DNA of 64,000 nt from Acanthosepion pharaonis (GCA_903632075.3 CAHIKZ030002090.1:456001-520000), one strand, 5' to 3'; positions 11,763 through 23,103 are shown, counted from the stretch's first letter. Made by a program: numbers and translations. Notes: generated by a model not told the origin, from the sequence alone.

Positions 11763-11990
11763 ATATAACCTATTTTATTTGACTACAACTAGGTACTTCT
11801 ATCTGGATAGAGTAAATGCGCGCTTCATGAAGTGTCATTTACATAGCGTTTGGTATAAGTGGATGGTGCAGTACCTGTACGGCTGCTTAACCGACCAACA
11901 GTAAATATTGGCTCTGAATTAGTACAATGCAAAAAGTTCATAAAAATGGGCAATGTGTTTGTAAATAAAGTGATTATTCATACGGTAACA

Positions 11991-12039
<49 letters not shown>

Positions 12040-12344
12040 GGAAACTAGCAGCGGAAAAAATATTCTTTGCTACTAGATTTTCAAGTGATCATGTAATCGA
12101 ATATCAATCGTCTGCCAGTTTTCATTATTACATGAATTTATGCAATGAGTATAATTGCATAACCTTGAGCGTAATAAAAAGGTTGGGTGAATGTTTCTTC
12201 CGCTTGAAATGTGTAATTAATCTACGTTGCATTTTTTTATTAATGCATAGCATGGCAATAATTCTTTAATTTAAAATAAAAATTATTAATCTGCAGATAA
12301 TCTGAATATTTTTTTCGTCTCACGAAAACAGACAAAGGTTTTAC

Positions 12345-12392
<48 letters not shown>

Positions 12393-13945
12393 GCAAGCGT
12401 TTCCTCAACCTTATTAAAGTAGAAGAATTAGAAATGCTGTGGTAGTATAAGTAGCATTTTTATCCCCTCCTCAAAAGTAATTCAAACCGTTTCCCTATTG
12501 AACCGAAGACATGGGTCATCTCTGTTATCGCTTCCCGTTCCACCTCATCGCTGACCAGCCACTTTGGTGGCATATCAGACCGCTTTTTAGTCGCATCATC
12601 AGTTTTCCCTTGCACTTGTCTGGCCACTAAGTGATGACTTTCGCCCAGGCAGCTACGCACTTTTCAGGGGATAGTTGTCGAAAAACGGCGCGTAATAAGT
12701 AGCTATTTCTCCACGGGCGCCGATAGTCGAAATTAAAAAAAAAAATTCGAATGCTGATTTTTCAGAGCTGGAAGACCCCCCCCCCCCCCCATATTGTTAC
12801 GCTAGTCTATCTATACATTGTTTTCTTGCATCTTAAATCAAACTTTGCAAATATAAAAAAAAAATAAAAGATTGTAATCAGTTTTTTTTGAGAGGAGATA
12901 TACGCTTTTTCAATATTTCTAAAACGAACAAAAAAAAAAAAAAAAAAAAAATTATGTTAAAATATAGATTTAACAACCTGAGTACGAGGCTCACCAAGAT
13001 TATATAAGGAACTCGAGCTTGAAGTTTGGTTAAAAATCTTCACAGAGAAAAATATTTTTTTTTAACAAATTAAAAGGAAATGAAATAAGCACGTTTGTAA
13101 TCTGGCCGATGGCGGGGACTTTTGTTTACTACCATTCCTGCTCTATAGCACCGAAATATTATCTCCCCACCACCCTCTGTTCTCAAATATCACTAAAACT
13201 CTAGAAAATATTTAACGAAAACATTCACGGGCATTTCGTTACAAATATTCGTATTTATTATCTCAAATTAATTAAAACAAAACTTTACTGTTGTTTTATA
13301 TAGAAAGGTATTTTATTTTTACAATAATGTTCTAAGTAAATGTATTTCTTTGACCATTAAAAAAAAAAAAAAAAAAAAAATTTGCATAAAATCGGAAATA
13401 ATTTTCTGACGTGATTTAACCCGAACACCACAATTCTCGATGCGCGTTGAATTCGCAGGTTATAATTGACGAGACCTTTTGTTAGTGACAGTATAAAAAA
13501 AAAAAAAAAAAAAAAAAACTATATAATAAAGGTAGCACAAAAAAAAAACCTGCAATAAAACATAATGAATACCGCATATACTCAAGAGTAAGCAGACTTC
13601 ATGTATAGTGCGGCCCTTGAATTCTGAACCCCTTCGGGCAAAATTTACCTGTGTATATCGCAAACGTTCACCAAAAATGCATTATAGAACTGTATAGTGC
13701 AATCCCCTATTTTTTGCGTCAAAAATTGATAAAAAAATACTTGAACTATGCTCGAATATATACAATACTCAGAACGTGTCTCCTCATCTCCCCTTCTGGT
13801 AATAAATTTTAGTGCAACTCAAAATTATTTTTTATCTTGAGAAAGTGTGTGCTGCCGAGTTAATATCAAGAGGCTCCTTTAAAATTTTTGAGATTTTAGA
13901 AAATAAAACCCGCATTGGTGCAAAATTAATTCATTTATGTGTTTC
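11763..13945. other. AT-rich sequence with microsatellites, no gene seen
   Basis: Holds a (TA)n tract at 12001-12035, a (GT)n(TA)n(GT)n tract at 12345-12392, a C-run at 12776-12790 and long A-runs at 12930, 13358 and 13495. 12460-12720 is clearly richer in G+C and is open on the minus strand for 66 codons (KKRSDMPPKWLVSDEVERE), but I cannot assign it. Confidence 0.45.
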
Positions 13946-13950
13946 AAGAT

Positions 13951-13984
13951 TGATTCTAAGTAATTCTTCGATTACTTAGAATCA
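13951..13984. repeat. Perfect 14-bp stem-loop
   Basis: TGATTCTAAGTAAT, a TCTTCG loop, then ATTACTTAGAATCA. The stem is perfect and the loop contains UUCG. I see no T-run after it and no neighbouring gene, so its role is unknown. Confidence 0.8.
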
Positions 13985-14069
13985 TTCTGCAGAACACTTT
14001 TCAACTACACAAACTCGTTTGACTATTTCCGAAAACTTTCATTAACTTTAATAAATACTGAGCTCTTGA

Positions 14070-14150
14070 CAGAGTTATCTTCTCTTGATGCTATTAAAGC
14101 CGAAGTGTATAGCAGTCGAAACGTCACGACAAATATATAATAAATAAACA
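14070..14150 (+). repeat. Degenerate repeat with TTGATGC...GTCGAAACGTC motif
   Basis: TTGATGCTATT is followed about 20 nt later by ATAGCAGTCGAAACGTC. The two TGCTAT / ATAGCA blocks pair, giving a TTGATG, helix, GAAAC arrangement like the hammerhead-like cores elsewhere in the window. Only one copy of this version is seen. Confidence 0.35.
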
Positions 14151-14154
14151 AACA

Positions 14155-15925
14155 CAGGTACTATGTAGGTGAAAATTTTAATAGATTTCAGATGTTAGTT
14201 TGAACAGAAATTAAGAGATTTGTAAGTGAAACGTTCTTAGAAAATAATTTTACTGTTGGATTTATGTGATGTATTTACATAGTGAACAATAGACATTAAA
14301 ATCATTTACGTGTAGCTATAAAGAAACAAGACTTCCAATCTTGTCAGAAGCTAATTATTTTCTATTTCGAATGAATTTGAGCGTTGTTAGTAAAAGCAAA
14401 CAACATTAAATAAAACGAAACTTAATCTAAAAACTTAAACTCATAAAATTAGTTTAAAAAAAAAAAAAAAAAAAAAATTGCAAATTATTTTTAAAATTTT
14501 AAATTCGAAGGATATAAAAATGTCTTTCAAAGTGATACAAGCAATGATTCAAATTCCATTATCTCTATAATGCCAGTAAGTAGAAAAGAGATTTGAGTTT
14601 CTGTAATATTCGAAACTGAAACAATCGATTTCTTTCTGCGAACTGTTAGAAGCTCAAACTACTCAAATATCTACAATTTCGCGCGCCAACTTCAAAATTA
14701 AAAATAAAAGATTCAACTCGGTTATCCACGTGACAATTGAAAAGCCAAGTATATAACGCAGTGTGTTTGATCGTATATACCCCACTCCAATTATATCTCT
14801 CAGGTCCTATATGCGGAGTTAGTGTGTATATGGGCAAACAGTTTACAGAGTCTGAGTAAACAATGTACAGGATGGTAAGACTAGATGAAGGCACCATTGC
14901 CACTAATGTCATACCATTATGTAGGAGGTATTTCTGTCCCACCTTGTATTTACATCTAGGCTAACTCCAGAATAACGCAAATTGAAGAGGTGGTTCAAAT
15001 ACTAAATAATTTTGTAATAAGGTAATTAATGCCCAATTTTCATTAAAAACAAAAAAACTACGAATATTAGAAAAGATTCGTTATTTAAACTCTCCTTTGA
15101 TGTGTAATAGCAGAAACTGATATATTAATGACGTAATGATGGGTGTTACTATTTTCCTCATGTACTAGATGAAGTTATATTAATATCAATACAAAAATTC
15201 CATGTCAAACAATAAGACCAGTGTTTCTCAACCTTTTTAAGCAACGGCACACCTAGGAACATATGAAAATATCACGACACATTTTAAAGGATATACCTTT
15301 TAAATGTCCTGAAATAAAAGAATAGATTAAAATATTAACACAAATAAGTTTATTTCAATCTTTCTAGTCAATTATTTGTGAAGCTTAATTAGTGTGAAAC
15401 CTGTGCCCAGTGTTTTTTTTTTTATTATTTATTTTCTTTTTCGAATTTTCAAATATTCAAATATTTCGCGGCACACTTAACAGGATCGCGCGGCACACGA
15501 ATCACTGCAATATGAAACTTATACAGTAACATCGGATAAGGAATATTATTATTTCTTTTTCTCAAATCAATAATTAAAAACAATTTTCAACGCTATATTT
15601 TCCCAAAATACAGTTAGGCAACAGAATGGGTTATTGGCTGGGTATGCTTTTGATTTCTAAGAATTATAAAAGAGAATTTACGACTTGGGCGGGAAAAAAA
15701 AAAAAAAAAAATGAAACAAAGTGTAAATTCAGGAGATAGAATTTAAGTCATTAATTAATTAATAACCTTCATAACTTACGTAGGCGAAGATGCTTCACAA
15801 CTTCAGATGGAAGTATTTTCAGACAAAAAAAATCGGAGTTCCACACAAGCTACAACGGTCTCGAGGAAGAATATGCGACTCGAAGATCTCTACGTTTTAC
15901 TTTTATATAACCACCGAAGTAGAAT
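14155..15925. other. No recognised gene
   Basis: AT-rich, with A-runs at 14455 and 15693. A possible repeat piece lies at 15210-15500, where CACGACACATTTTAAAGG and CGCGGCACACTTAAC/CGCGGCACACG resemble a GGCACAC-type interspersed repeat. The boundaries cannot be set. Confidence 0.4.
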
Positions 15926-15929
15926 TTAA

Positions 15930-16072
15930 ACTACCCGGAGAGAAAGACGTCACGGTTCGCAAAAAGGGTCATGTGATCTACTTTGGTGGCAACGGCGCTC
16001 TTTTTGTCTTCCTATTTCAGTTTGTGAATTCTTGCTTTCGCTAATGTCTTTGTTGCAGATGAAGAAATCGAC
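15930..16072 (+). promoter_or_regulatory. Possible promoter-like island
   Basis: In a GC-richer patch, GACGTCACGG resembles a CRE half-palindrome, TCATGTGATC an E/M-box and CTCTTTTTGTCTTCC a pyrimidine-rich TCT-type initiator. Downstream, TGTCTTTGTTGCAG followed by ATGAAG looks like a 3' splice site. All are short motifs that can arise by chance. They are noted because they cluster in one of the few non-repeat, GC-richer islands. No recognisable protein follows. Confidence 0.2.
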
Positions 16073-16218
16073 CCTCTTTCTCTTCTACAATCCTACACGC
16101 GTATATCTTTTAAAAGACTCGCTACTTCAAACCCCAATCACTTTTTTGGTTAAGCTAAAGCTGCTTCCTGTTTTCGATCGCTTTCACAGTCATAACGACC
16201 AGCTCGTGGTATCGGGCA

Positions 16219-16389
16219 CTAAATGCGGCTAATGTTGCTATTAGTGGCCATTACCACCCGCCATCGTTTTTCTTCATCATCAAAAAGACCACCAAACAAG
16301 GTACCTTGAACCCTTGTCTCGAGTGGCTCATCATTGTCGAACATTTGTTTTTGTATTCCTTGAAGAGAGATTTGAGGCGGGAAGTCAGT
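16219..16389 (-). other. Candidate exon of unknown protein
   Basis: On the minus strand, CTGTCTGTTTCTATAG resembles a 3' splice site and is followed by an open stretch reading TDFPPQISLQGIQKQMFDND, then TLFGGLFDDEEKRWRVV, ending at a stop at 16219. A GTAATG that could serve as a donor lies at 16251. The amino-acid make-up looks more protein-like than the homopolymer frames around it. I recognise no family. It could equally be a remnant of a processed gene or a chance frame. Confidence 0.25.
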
Positions 16390-16649
16390 CTATAGAAACA
16401 GACAGGTTTTTCGACAAAAAAGGTGTCTTTTATATTCAATGAACGGACCATTGTACGAAAATAAAGTCACAAGAATTTGAGACAACTTAATGCAAAATAA
16501 TACATCAAGAAATTATAGTTTTATATTAAAATAAATGGTGTGACAGTTACAAATAAGTATATACAAAAAAAAGAAAAAAAAAAAAACTAACTTTCACTAT
16601 TTCCTTTTTATATTTTTTTCCAGACAATAGACCATAGCAATATTAAGAG

Positions 16650-16850
16650 TGCCTCTGTGTCAAGTAATGGTTAACGAGCTAAACTGGAAAATCATTATCT
16701 CAGTAGAGGGATTTCAATCCTTACTGGGAGTCCCACACTTTTGGTTTTGCGCCAGATGAAACTTATGGAATGGGTGCCTGATTATGGGAAGTCAACATAG
16801 AAAGTCATGAGGAACACGTTGGCCGGAATCCAGTATATATGCACAGACAA
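16650..16850 (+). repeat. tRNA-derived SINE fragment
   Basis: TGTGTCAAGTAATGGTTAAC is A-box-like and GGATTTCAATCCTTACTGGG is B-box-like, followed by a tRNA-unrelated body. The segment around its B box resembles the minus-strand pieces at 22850-22893 and 63460-63555 (TTCAATCCTTGTTGGG, TTGATCCTCACTGGG). Confidence 0.5.
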
Positions 16851-17194
16851 CATTGCATTCTAAACTGGATTAAAAAATAAAAAAAATAAATAAATATTAA
16901 AAAATAAAAAATTGAACATTTCAAAAAATTCTAATTCAGTACTTTTAAAAGTAAGCCTTAATTAGGCGGAAAAGGAGAAAAAAAAAAGACAGTACTTGTC
17001 CATTAATTTACATTCAAGTAGTAAGATAGTTTTAGCAAAACATCTGTTTCCGAGAATTGGATGGCAAATTGGACGTTGTTTTGATCTTGATCAAGTCGAA
17101 AGTTACGACAGTAACTGGCGGGTCAGAAGATTTAAAAATAAAAAAATAAAAAATCACAGAGCTTCTTCAGAGAATATTCATTCATTTATGGAAT

Positions 17195-17515
17195 ATTCTA
17201 CTTTTTCCCTTCAGGACATTGGCGATCACCGCTCTCCACAACTCTTAATAAACTGTTTTGTTATCTCCCCGCAATTCATTTATTCAAGGTCGCTAGGTAG
17301 GTTATGCGTTGCCTTCAATCTGCCCTATGAGTATCAAGTTTTCCAAGCCCACTTTCCTTATGTGCCACAAGAAACTTAAGCATACGTGTCCTTTCAGGTT
17401 TCCATTCTCGAAAAACTTCATAGTTGATCACATTTTCTATCCATTGTATCCTCAATATCCTTCTGCAGAACCACATTTCTGTTGCTTCTTCATCTGTGAG
17501 AAAATGATCTAGCAT
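17195..17515 (-). pseudogene. RTE-like LINE 3' end (C-terminal region after RT)
   Basis: The minus strand reads EEATEMWFCRRILRIQW, then MLKFLVAHKESGLGKLDTH, then after a stop RQRITYLATLNK, and in another frame LWRAVIANVLKG. This order (EMWFYRRMLRIPW ... LGHIMRKxGLE ... GRQRITYL ... LWRAMVAHVLKG) is the C-terminal region of RTE-type non-LTR retrotransposon proteins. The stop and frameshift make it inactive. The 127-codon frame on the + strand over it is its antisense shadow. Relatives are at 26395-26830 and 46285-46660. Confidence 0.75.
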
Positions 17516-17914
17516 TCACTGACATATGGGGGGGGGATGATATTACGTAACAGTTTAGCACTATTTTTTCTACTAATTGCCCATATAAATCAACCAATAT
17601 GAAATTACTACCGGAGGCTTTTTGCTTATTTAAACAAATCTCCAAACAAATATGTGAAGAGGTGCATTTATTTTTTGATAAACCTATATATTTCAACATT
17701 ATATAAATGACATTATATAAATAAAGTTATATTTCAGATTTTGACTTGACAGCTAGAGTTTGAGAAAATATTGGGTTCTGAAAAAAGAAAAAGAATTTTT
17801 TTTTTTTGAAAATTGCTGTAATTAACAGTCATCGTGTGAAATTTTGTTCTTATAAATTTAATCTCACAAAGGTTAAGTCAGTGTGTAGATAATGACCATA
17901 AAAATACTGGAGGA

Positions 17915-17917
<3 letters not shown>

Positions 17918-17972
<55 letters not shown>
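17918..17972. repeat. (TA)n microsatellite
   Basis: Pure TA tract of about 55 bp. Confidence 0.97.
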
Positions 17973-17974
<2 letters not shown>

Positions 17975-20727
17975 CCTGTTTTATACTTCATTTCTTTACC
18001 CTCTGTAAGTCTCAAAATGAAAGTCCCTGGTTGTTGCTAACTATTCGTATTAATACAACCCTAGCATTCATACAATAATCTCGTAAGTTCTCGCTAGTTC
18101 ACGCCCAAAGACCGGTGATAAGACAACAAACGTCACAGGCGCCCAGTTATTTACTCTACAATAAAACTATTCATTTTATAAATTTTCTTCTGTTAATGTA
18201 ACGATAGAATAATTCTGAAAGTTTATAACGTCCTTAAAAACTGACCGAAACCATCTGTGTCAACAAACGCTTCATTTGCTCTTATTTATTTCACAGTAAT
18301 GACTGAATTTTAATATTAAAAATATGGCGATATCTAGATTTTAATTTGAGGGCTGTCATAAAAGTTATAAATTGAAGCATTGACATAAAATACTATATTT
18401 AAGAATTTAAGAGCTCTACCCGAAAAGTATGCAGCCATTTTGAATATCACACAAACAAACAAAAAATAAATAAATAAATAAATAAATAAAATAAATAAGA
18501 TGGTTGTGCGGCCTTAACTTGCCAACCAGGGACCCTGTTGCGCATGCAAGAAATCAGGATTTTTCACACCACAGTAAAGTGCCATTGACTGGATGTTTTG
18601 TATTACTGTCACATTTAATGAAACGATTTGTACATTAAAAAAAAAACAACAAAACAAACAAAAACATCCTATTATTCAAGTCTATCATTTCTCAGCTTAA
18701 TAATCCAGATTTGTAAGTCAGCAACATTTAATGTTTCAAAGGTTAAACATCGCCTTTGAAAAAGACACTGAGTACAATCAAAGAGAACGCGACAAGACAG
18801 TTGATGGTGATGCCGAAAAGAGGAACTGACGCTGGCCATAAGTGTCAGTGCCCCCAAAGAAAAAATAAAACACCACTGACAATTTCTTCGTTATTAAATG
18901 TATAGATTATAAAACAGACTTCAAATCTGAAATTCAAATAAATATGTTTACTATTTAATTTCGTCCTCAATGTCGATGACAAACTGCTTAAGCGTAAAAA
19001 ATTGAAGAAAAAAAAAAAAAAAAAAAAAAAAGGCACAGAAATTTTATAATATCGCGAGTTTAATTCACGGGAATCTCGTAGTTACGAGAAATACTTCTAT
19101 CAACTGAAAACAAACCATATTACTAAAAGATCAGTGTTAGCGCATTGTGATAATAGCCTCGTTATAAGAGGTTCAGTCCTATAATATATATATATATATA
19201 TATTAGGGATTATGACGGCGACAGCTCGACCCTTCATTATTGGAGCACCCTGAACAGTTCGGAAGAACCTTGCAAACAGATTGGATAAATTGGAGATCCG
19301 AAGGTAAATTAAAACCGTCCAAAATTACCGACGTCAGAATAGCAACGAAAGTGGTAAAGAATGGAGCAAACCTATTGTCACCTGATCTCTAGTGAAGCTA
19401 TCAAATATTACTGGCATGAACACGTTTACAAAATATCCTAAAATTATTTTAATGCCAACATTTATAAATTACAAATATTGGTTTTTAGCAGTCATTTGTT
19501 TTGACGGTCAATTCCATCAACCCTCCGATAACTTCACACCACACATACTTATTTTAAAGTAATATTTGTACTCGATTGCTACCTCAATTTGTAAAGTGGA
19601 TTCTATTGCTATGTAAATGTGTTTATTTTGTTAACTGGTAGATTGAATCAAATTTATGACTTACACGAAATGTAAACCGTAGTGTCTATCGCATAGTGAA
19701 AGAGGGGAAGTTAAATGTGGTTTTTGACGGCGAGTCTCTTAAAGGATTTTTTTTTTTTTACCCATAGCGATAATGAAGAATCATGTAGTTATCAATTACG
19801 AAGTTAATTTAAACCAATTTTCAGTGTAGGTCAGATTTCAATTAAAATAATTACGACACAATTGTCTTTAATGATAAAGTGTAAAAAATAAATATATAAA
19901 TTTCTTTGCAAACATTTTTTAACCTTAAATTGAAACAAAAGAATTTTTTGTGAAACTTATAACAGGAAAACAATTTTCCGATACGAGGAATTATCATGAT
20001 TAACCGATTTCTTCGAACTGGTGTCTTTTAGGCTATTTGAATCAAAGTTTTGATTGTTCCTTTTATCGACCTTCTTCAGATATCTATCATATGGTAACAT
20101 TGTTAACTCTGATTCGTATCTTTGTACTGGACGAATGTCTAACGGATGTAAACGCTGGTCAAGGAAGAGCAGTACATCTAATTCTCCGACCTGTACTTTA
20201 TCAAATATCCAGGATTGAATCTAGTCCGCATTTATCAAAGTAAATAGTGCTTTTATTTGCATCCTATACGGACCCTATACAAAAGGGGCAGTATTTTATT
20301 TTCGTGTATGAGAGTGAATATCAGTTTTCAACTAACTAAATGCATACTTTTATCATTAATAATATTTCAGAAAGCTGTGTAAACCCTAAACTTTGATAAA
20401 TTCAGAGATGACAAAGATGGAGTTTTCTGCGAAGAAAACTTTGGAAGGGTGGCGAATCACAAAGATTTTAGCCAGTCAAATATATAGTAGGATGGAACGT
20501 TTAATGGGGAACCGTTTAAAAAAAAAATATTACTCTTGTATAGGCAACCTGACGTATTATTATGCACTTAATGTTGTACACTACTATATTCAGTGTATCG
20601 GATGCCTTCTATAATGTAACAAGGACTCCATCTACATCAGTCTACCATGCAAAAACTAAAATACGAAACATTTAGTAAAGGAAGATTCGTATGCTTTCGA
20701 CAGCGATCAATTTAAAGGACACACTAA
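17973..20727. other. No recognised gene
   Basis: Contains (AAAT)n-like sequence at 18460-18500, an A-run at 19007-19030 and a short TA tract at 19182-19203. 19205-19320 is GC-richer (GGCGACAGCTCGACCC) but not identifiable. No gene or bounded repeat otherwise. Confidence 0.45.
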
Positions 20728-20737
20728 TATATATATA

Positions 20738-21188
20738 TATATATATATAAATAAAATAATAAAAGAGAAACTACAAGCGTTTTTGGTTGTAATGTGGATT
20801 TTAAAGAAAAAAATATACGCTTTATTTTCAATAATTTTGCTACACGCGTTTCCGGTCTCGCGACCTTTATCAGACAAAGAGTGCGTATTTCCATATATTA
20901 AAAGCAATTAATTTTTATGTTTTTCGATATTAAACATTTTTTGTGTCTTAATGACACAAAGACATTTGCGTCACTAACACACAAAAAGAGAACGTTTAAC
21001 ATCGAATAACATAAGAAAAATTAATTCCTTTTAATAATGTGGAAATCTCTACTCCTTGCTCGATAAAGATCACCAGACTAGAAACACGTGTAGCAAAATT
21101 ATGGAAAATAAAGCATAATATATATTTTTAAAAAAATCCACATAACAGCCAAAAACGTTTGCGGTTTTTCTCTTTAATATATACACTT
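20738..21188. repeat. 450-bp inverted repeat with hammerhead-like cores in both arms
   Basis: The left arm runs AAAGAGAAACTACAAGCG to about 20935. The right arm, from about 20995, ends CGTTTGCGGTTTTTCTCTT. Matching internal blocks are GCTACACGCGTTT / AAACACGTGTAGC, ATTTCCATATATTAAAAG / CTTTTAATAATGTGGAAAT and TTTTCGATATTAAAC / GTTTAACATCGAATAA. The minus strand of the left arm carries CTGATAAAGGTC, a GCGA loop, then GACCGGAAACGCG at 20848-20873. The right arm carries a decayed version at 21062-21090. The centre (about 20935-20995) has its own GTGTCTTAATGACAC hairpin. Arms of about 200 bp with such a core suggest an inverted pair of one retroelement unit rather than a classical MITE. Confidence 0.75.
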
Positions 21189-21216
21189 TTCACTCGTTGG
21201 AACAACTATAACCTCT

Positions 21217-21223
<7 letters not shown>

Positions 21224-21278
<55 letters not shown>
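21224..21278. repeat. (TA)n(GT)n microsatellite
   Basis: About 41 bp of TA followed by GTGTGTGTGTGTGT. Confidence 0.95.
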
Positions 21279-21289
21279 AATAATAAACT

Positions 21290-21345
21290 CTGCCTGAGGA
21301 CGAAACGCGTTGGCTAAGATAAATTTTCCTTTTGTCTTTATAACA
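21290..21345 (+). repeat. Unit related to the 9.0-kb palindrome arm
   Basis: CTGCCTGAGGACGAAACGCGT followed by TTTTCCTTTTGTCTTTATAAC parallels CCTGAAGCACGAAACGCGTC...TTTTTCCGCTTTGTCATAC at 9073-9122. It is a single, unpaired copy lying between two microsatellites. Confidence 0.5.
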
Positions 21346-21372
21346 TTGTCCTTTTAAGATATGCTATCTTAT

Positions 21373-21374
21373 TT

Positions 21375-21406
<32 letters not shown>
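21373..21406. repeat. (CA)n(TA)n microsatellite
   Basis: Short ACAC run followed by about 26 bp of TA. Confidence 0.93.
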
Positions 21407-21479
21407 GCTTTTAATTAAACGCTATTAAAATATATTTCCTGGTCTAAATTTTCTAGAAATTTCGTAGAAAATATGCGTT

Positions 21480-21545
21480 CTCCGACAGGAATCGAACCTG
21501 TATTCATATACTGAAAACGTCATTTGGCCTGACAGAGAAACGTCT
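21480..21545 (-). repeat. tRNA-like sequence with closed acceptor and T arms
   Basis: On the minus strand TTCTCTG pairs with CGGAGAA (7 bp, one G-U), and ACAGG-TTCGATT-CCTGT forms a perfect T arm containing a B box. The D and anticodon arms are poor, and the unit is about 62 nt, too short for a normal tRNA. A tail (CGCATATTTTC) follows that resembles SINE bodies. I take it as a tRNA-derived SINE head or tRNA pseudogene. Confidence 0.45.
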
Positions 21546-21647
21546 GATTAGCAAAGTCCGAATTACTGTTTATAAACACAATCTTCTACAATTATCCTTG
21601 AGCGATCATTTCTGCTCACGAAACGTATCTTAAACGTAAACAATGAC

Positions 21648-21782
21648 AACATTATGATATGGATTAAGTCCAGCAATTATTTAATGTATTTTCTGTTTAT
21701 ACGTTATATATATATATATATATATATATAAGTATAAACAGAAAATATTATAATTGTCGGACTTAATCCATTTCATTATGTA
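21648..21782. repeat. Inverted repeat with (TA)n core
   Basis: Left arm ACATTATGATATGGATTAAG..., CAATTAT, TATTTTCTGTTTATAC; right arm GTATAAACAGAAAATA, ATAATTG, CTTAATCCATTTCATTATGT. The arms are about 52 bp at high identity, and the loop is a pure TA tract (21705-21730). The whole unit would extrude as one long cruciform. Confidence 0.85.
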
Positions 21783-22249
21783 TATATAGCGCAAGCAATT
21801 ATAAATTAAAACAACTAATCAACATATCCGTTAATATCAACGTTACAAACTATCCACCCGTTTGTTTCAGATTTTCTTAATGTGTTTGCTGTGCCTCGTT
21901 GAAAGTATAGTCAAATTTCACTATAATTTACTGAAGAAAACGACACCGATATTTGGAAGAGATGGTTTCTATATCTTTAAAAAAAAGAATCAGATGTAAG
22001 CAACATATTTTATTTTTGCACTTAATCACATTTGAGGCTAAAACTCAATGATACAAGACAACAGGCTAGAGATAACTGACGTCGTATTTTCCACCTGCAT
22101 GATCCTGTGTAGTTTGTCCAGATATTTTAGAAAGGGGACCCTACGTTTATTAAAAATAAAAATAAATAAATTTGCAAAAGAAAATAGGAAAATAAAAAAT
22201 CTGTTGGTTATAGACCATGGAAAGGTTACAAAAACAATCAGAACAAAAA

Positions 22250-22592
22250 CAAAACAAAAAAAAAAAAACCCAATAAACAAAAAAAAAACAAAACAAAAAA
22301 AAACCCAATAAACAAAAACAAAAACAAAAAAAAACCCAATAAACAAAAACAAAAAAAAAAACAAAACCCAATAAACAAAAACAAAAAAAACCCCCAATAA
22401 ACAAAACAAAAAAAAACCCCAATAAACAAAACAAAAAACCCCAATAAACAAAACAAAAACAAAAAAACCCCAATAAACAAAAACAAAAAAACCCCCAATA
22501 AACAAAACAAAAAAAAAAAAACCCCAATAAACAAAACAAAAAAAAAAACCCAATAAACACATAAAAAACCCCAATAAACAAACATAACCCCC
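22250..22592. repeat. A/C-rich minisatellite (ACCCCAATAAACAA-type)
   Basis: About 14-15 imperfect units, each roughly 19-28 bp, made of ACCCCAATAAAC followed by AAAACAAAAAAA of variable length. One strand has almost no G or T apart from the single T per unit. Long open frames on the minus strand across it (YWGFFFCF-type repeats) are products of the repeat and not a gene. It could arise by slippage of a SINE poly(A)-like tail. Confidence 0.9.
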
Positions 22593-22849
22593 CCAAACAG
22601 ACAGTTTTTCATTTAAGCGGATTTTATTAAAGCCCACACACAATGGTTATATTTGATAATTTCGTTTAGCGATTTTTCTCTTGTAAGTAATGGATATTGG
22701 TTTCCATTGTGTTTTAGAAAATTGAACATACGCTTTTAAAATGACGAATTTCGAGAACAGGAATTAGGATTTTTAAATTCAAGAAAATTCTAATGTTATA
22801 AAGAGAGACAATCAATTTATTAAGTGTAACTTAGATGCGGCTCAAAGTC

Positions 22850-22890
22850 GAAAGTATGGAGCACCCAACAAGGATTGAACTTGTGTTTTT

Positions 22891-22893
<3 letters not shown>
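22850..22893 (-). repeat. tRNA-derived SINE head fragment
   Basis: The minus strand has CAAGTTCAATCCTTGTTGGG, a B box with a closing stem (CAAG / CTTG). The A box is lost: the microsatellite at 22894-22974 lies where the head would continue. Confidence 0.45.
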
Positions 22894-22949
<56 letters not shown>

Positions 22950-22974
22950 GCGCGCGCACACACACACACACCCC
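22894..22974. repeat. (TA)n(CA)n(CG)n compound microsatellite
   Basis: About 31 bp of TA, then CA repeats with a CGCGCGCG insert, then CA again. Alternating purine-pyrimidine sequence throughout. Confidence 0.96.
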
Positions 22975-23101
22975 ATCACACACATGTTTACCTTTGTAAA
23001 GTCGGATGTAATATGTAAGTTGAGCCTGTGTGCGCATTAATCATTGAATACATTTAGTTCCTCTGCTGAAGATGGTTTTAATTTCTTATTGTTAGCATTG
23101 T

Positions 23102-23103
<2 letters not shown>

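Noticed and set aside
12460..12660. A conserved exon in the GC-richer patch (KKRSDMPPKWLVSDEVERE frame)
   Set aside because: It is open for 66 codons with balanced composition, but a stop lies just upstream, no splice sites fit well and I recognise no family. Noted only within the region entry.
16996..17379. Open frame of 127 codons on the + strand
   Set aside because: It is antisense to a recognisable RTE-like LINE C-terminal region on the minus strand, which explains the absence of stops.
21480..21545. A functional tRNA gene on the minus strand
   Set aside because: Acceptor and T arms pair well, but the unit is about 62 nt, with poor D and anticodon arms. It is kept only as tRNA-like.
22038..22643. 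The longest open frame in the window (201 codons, minus strand), with aromatic-rich YWGFFFCF-like repeats
   Set aside because: It lies mostly over the A/C-rich minisatellite, all three minus-strand frames give similar repeats, and no start context or homology supports a protein.
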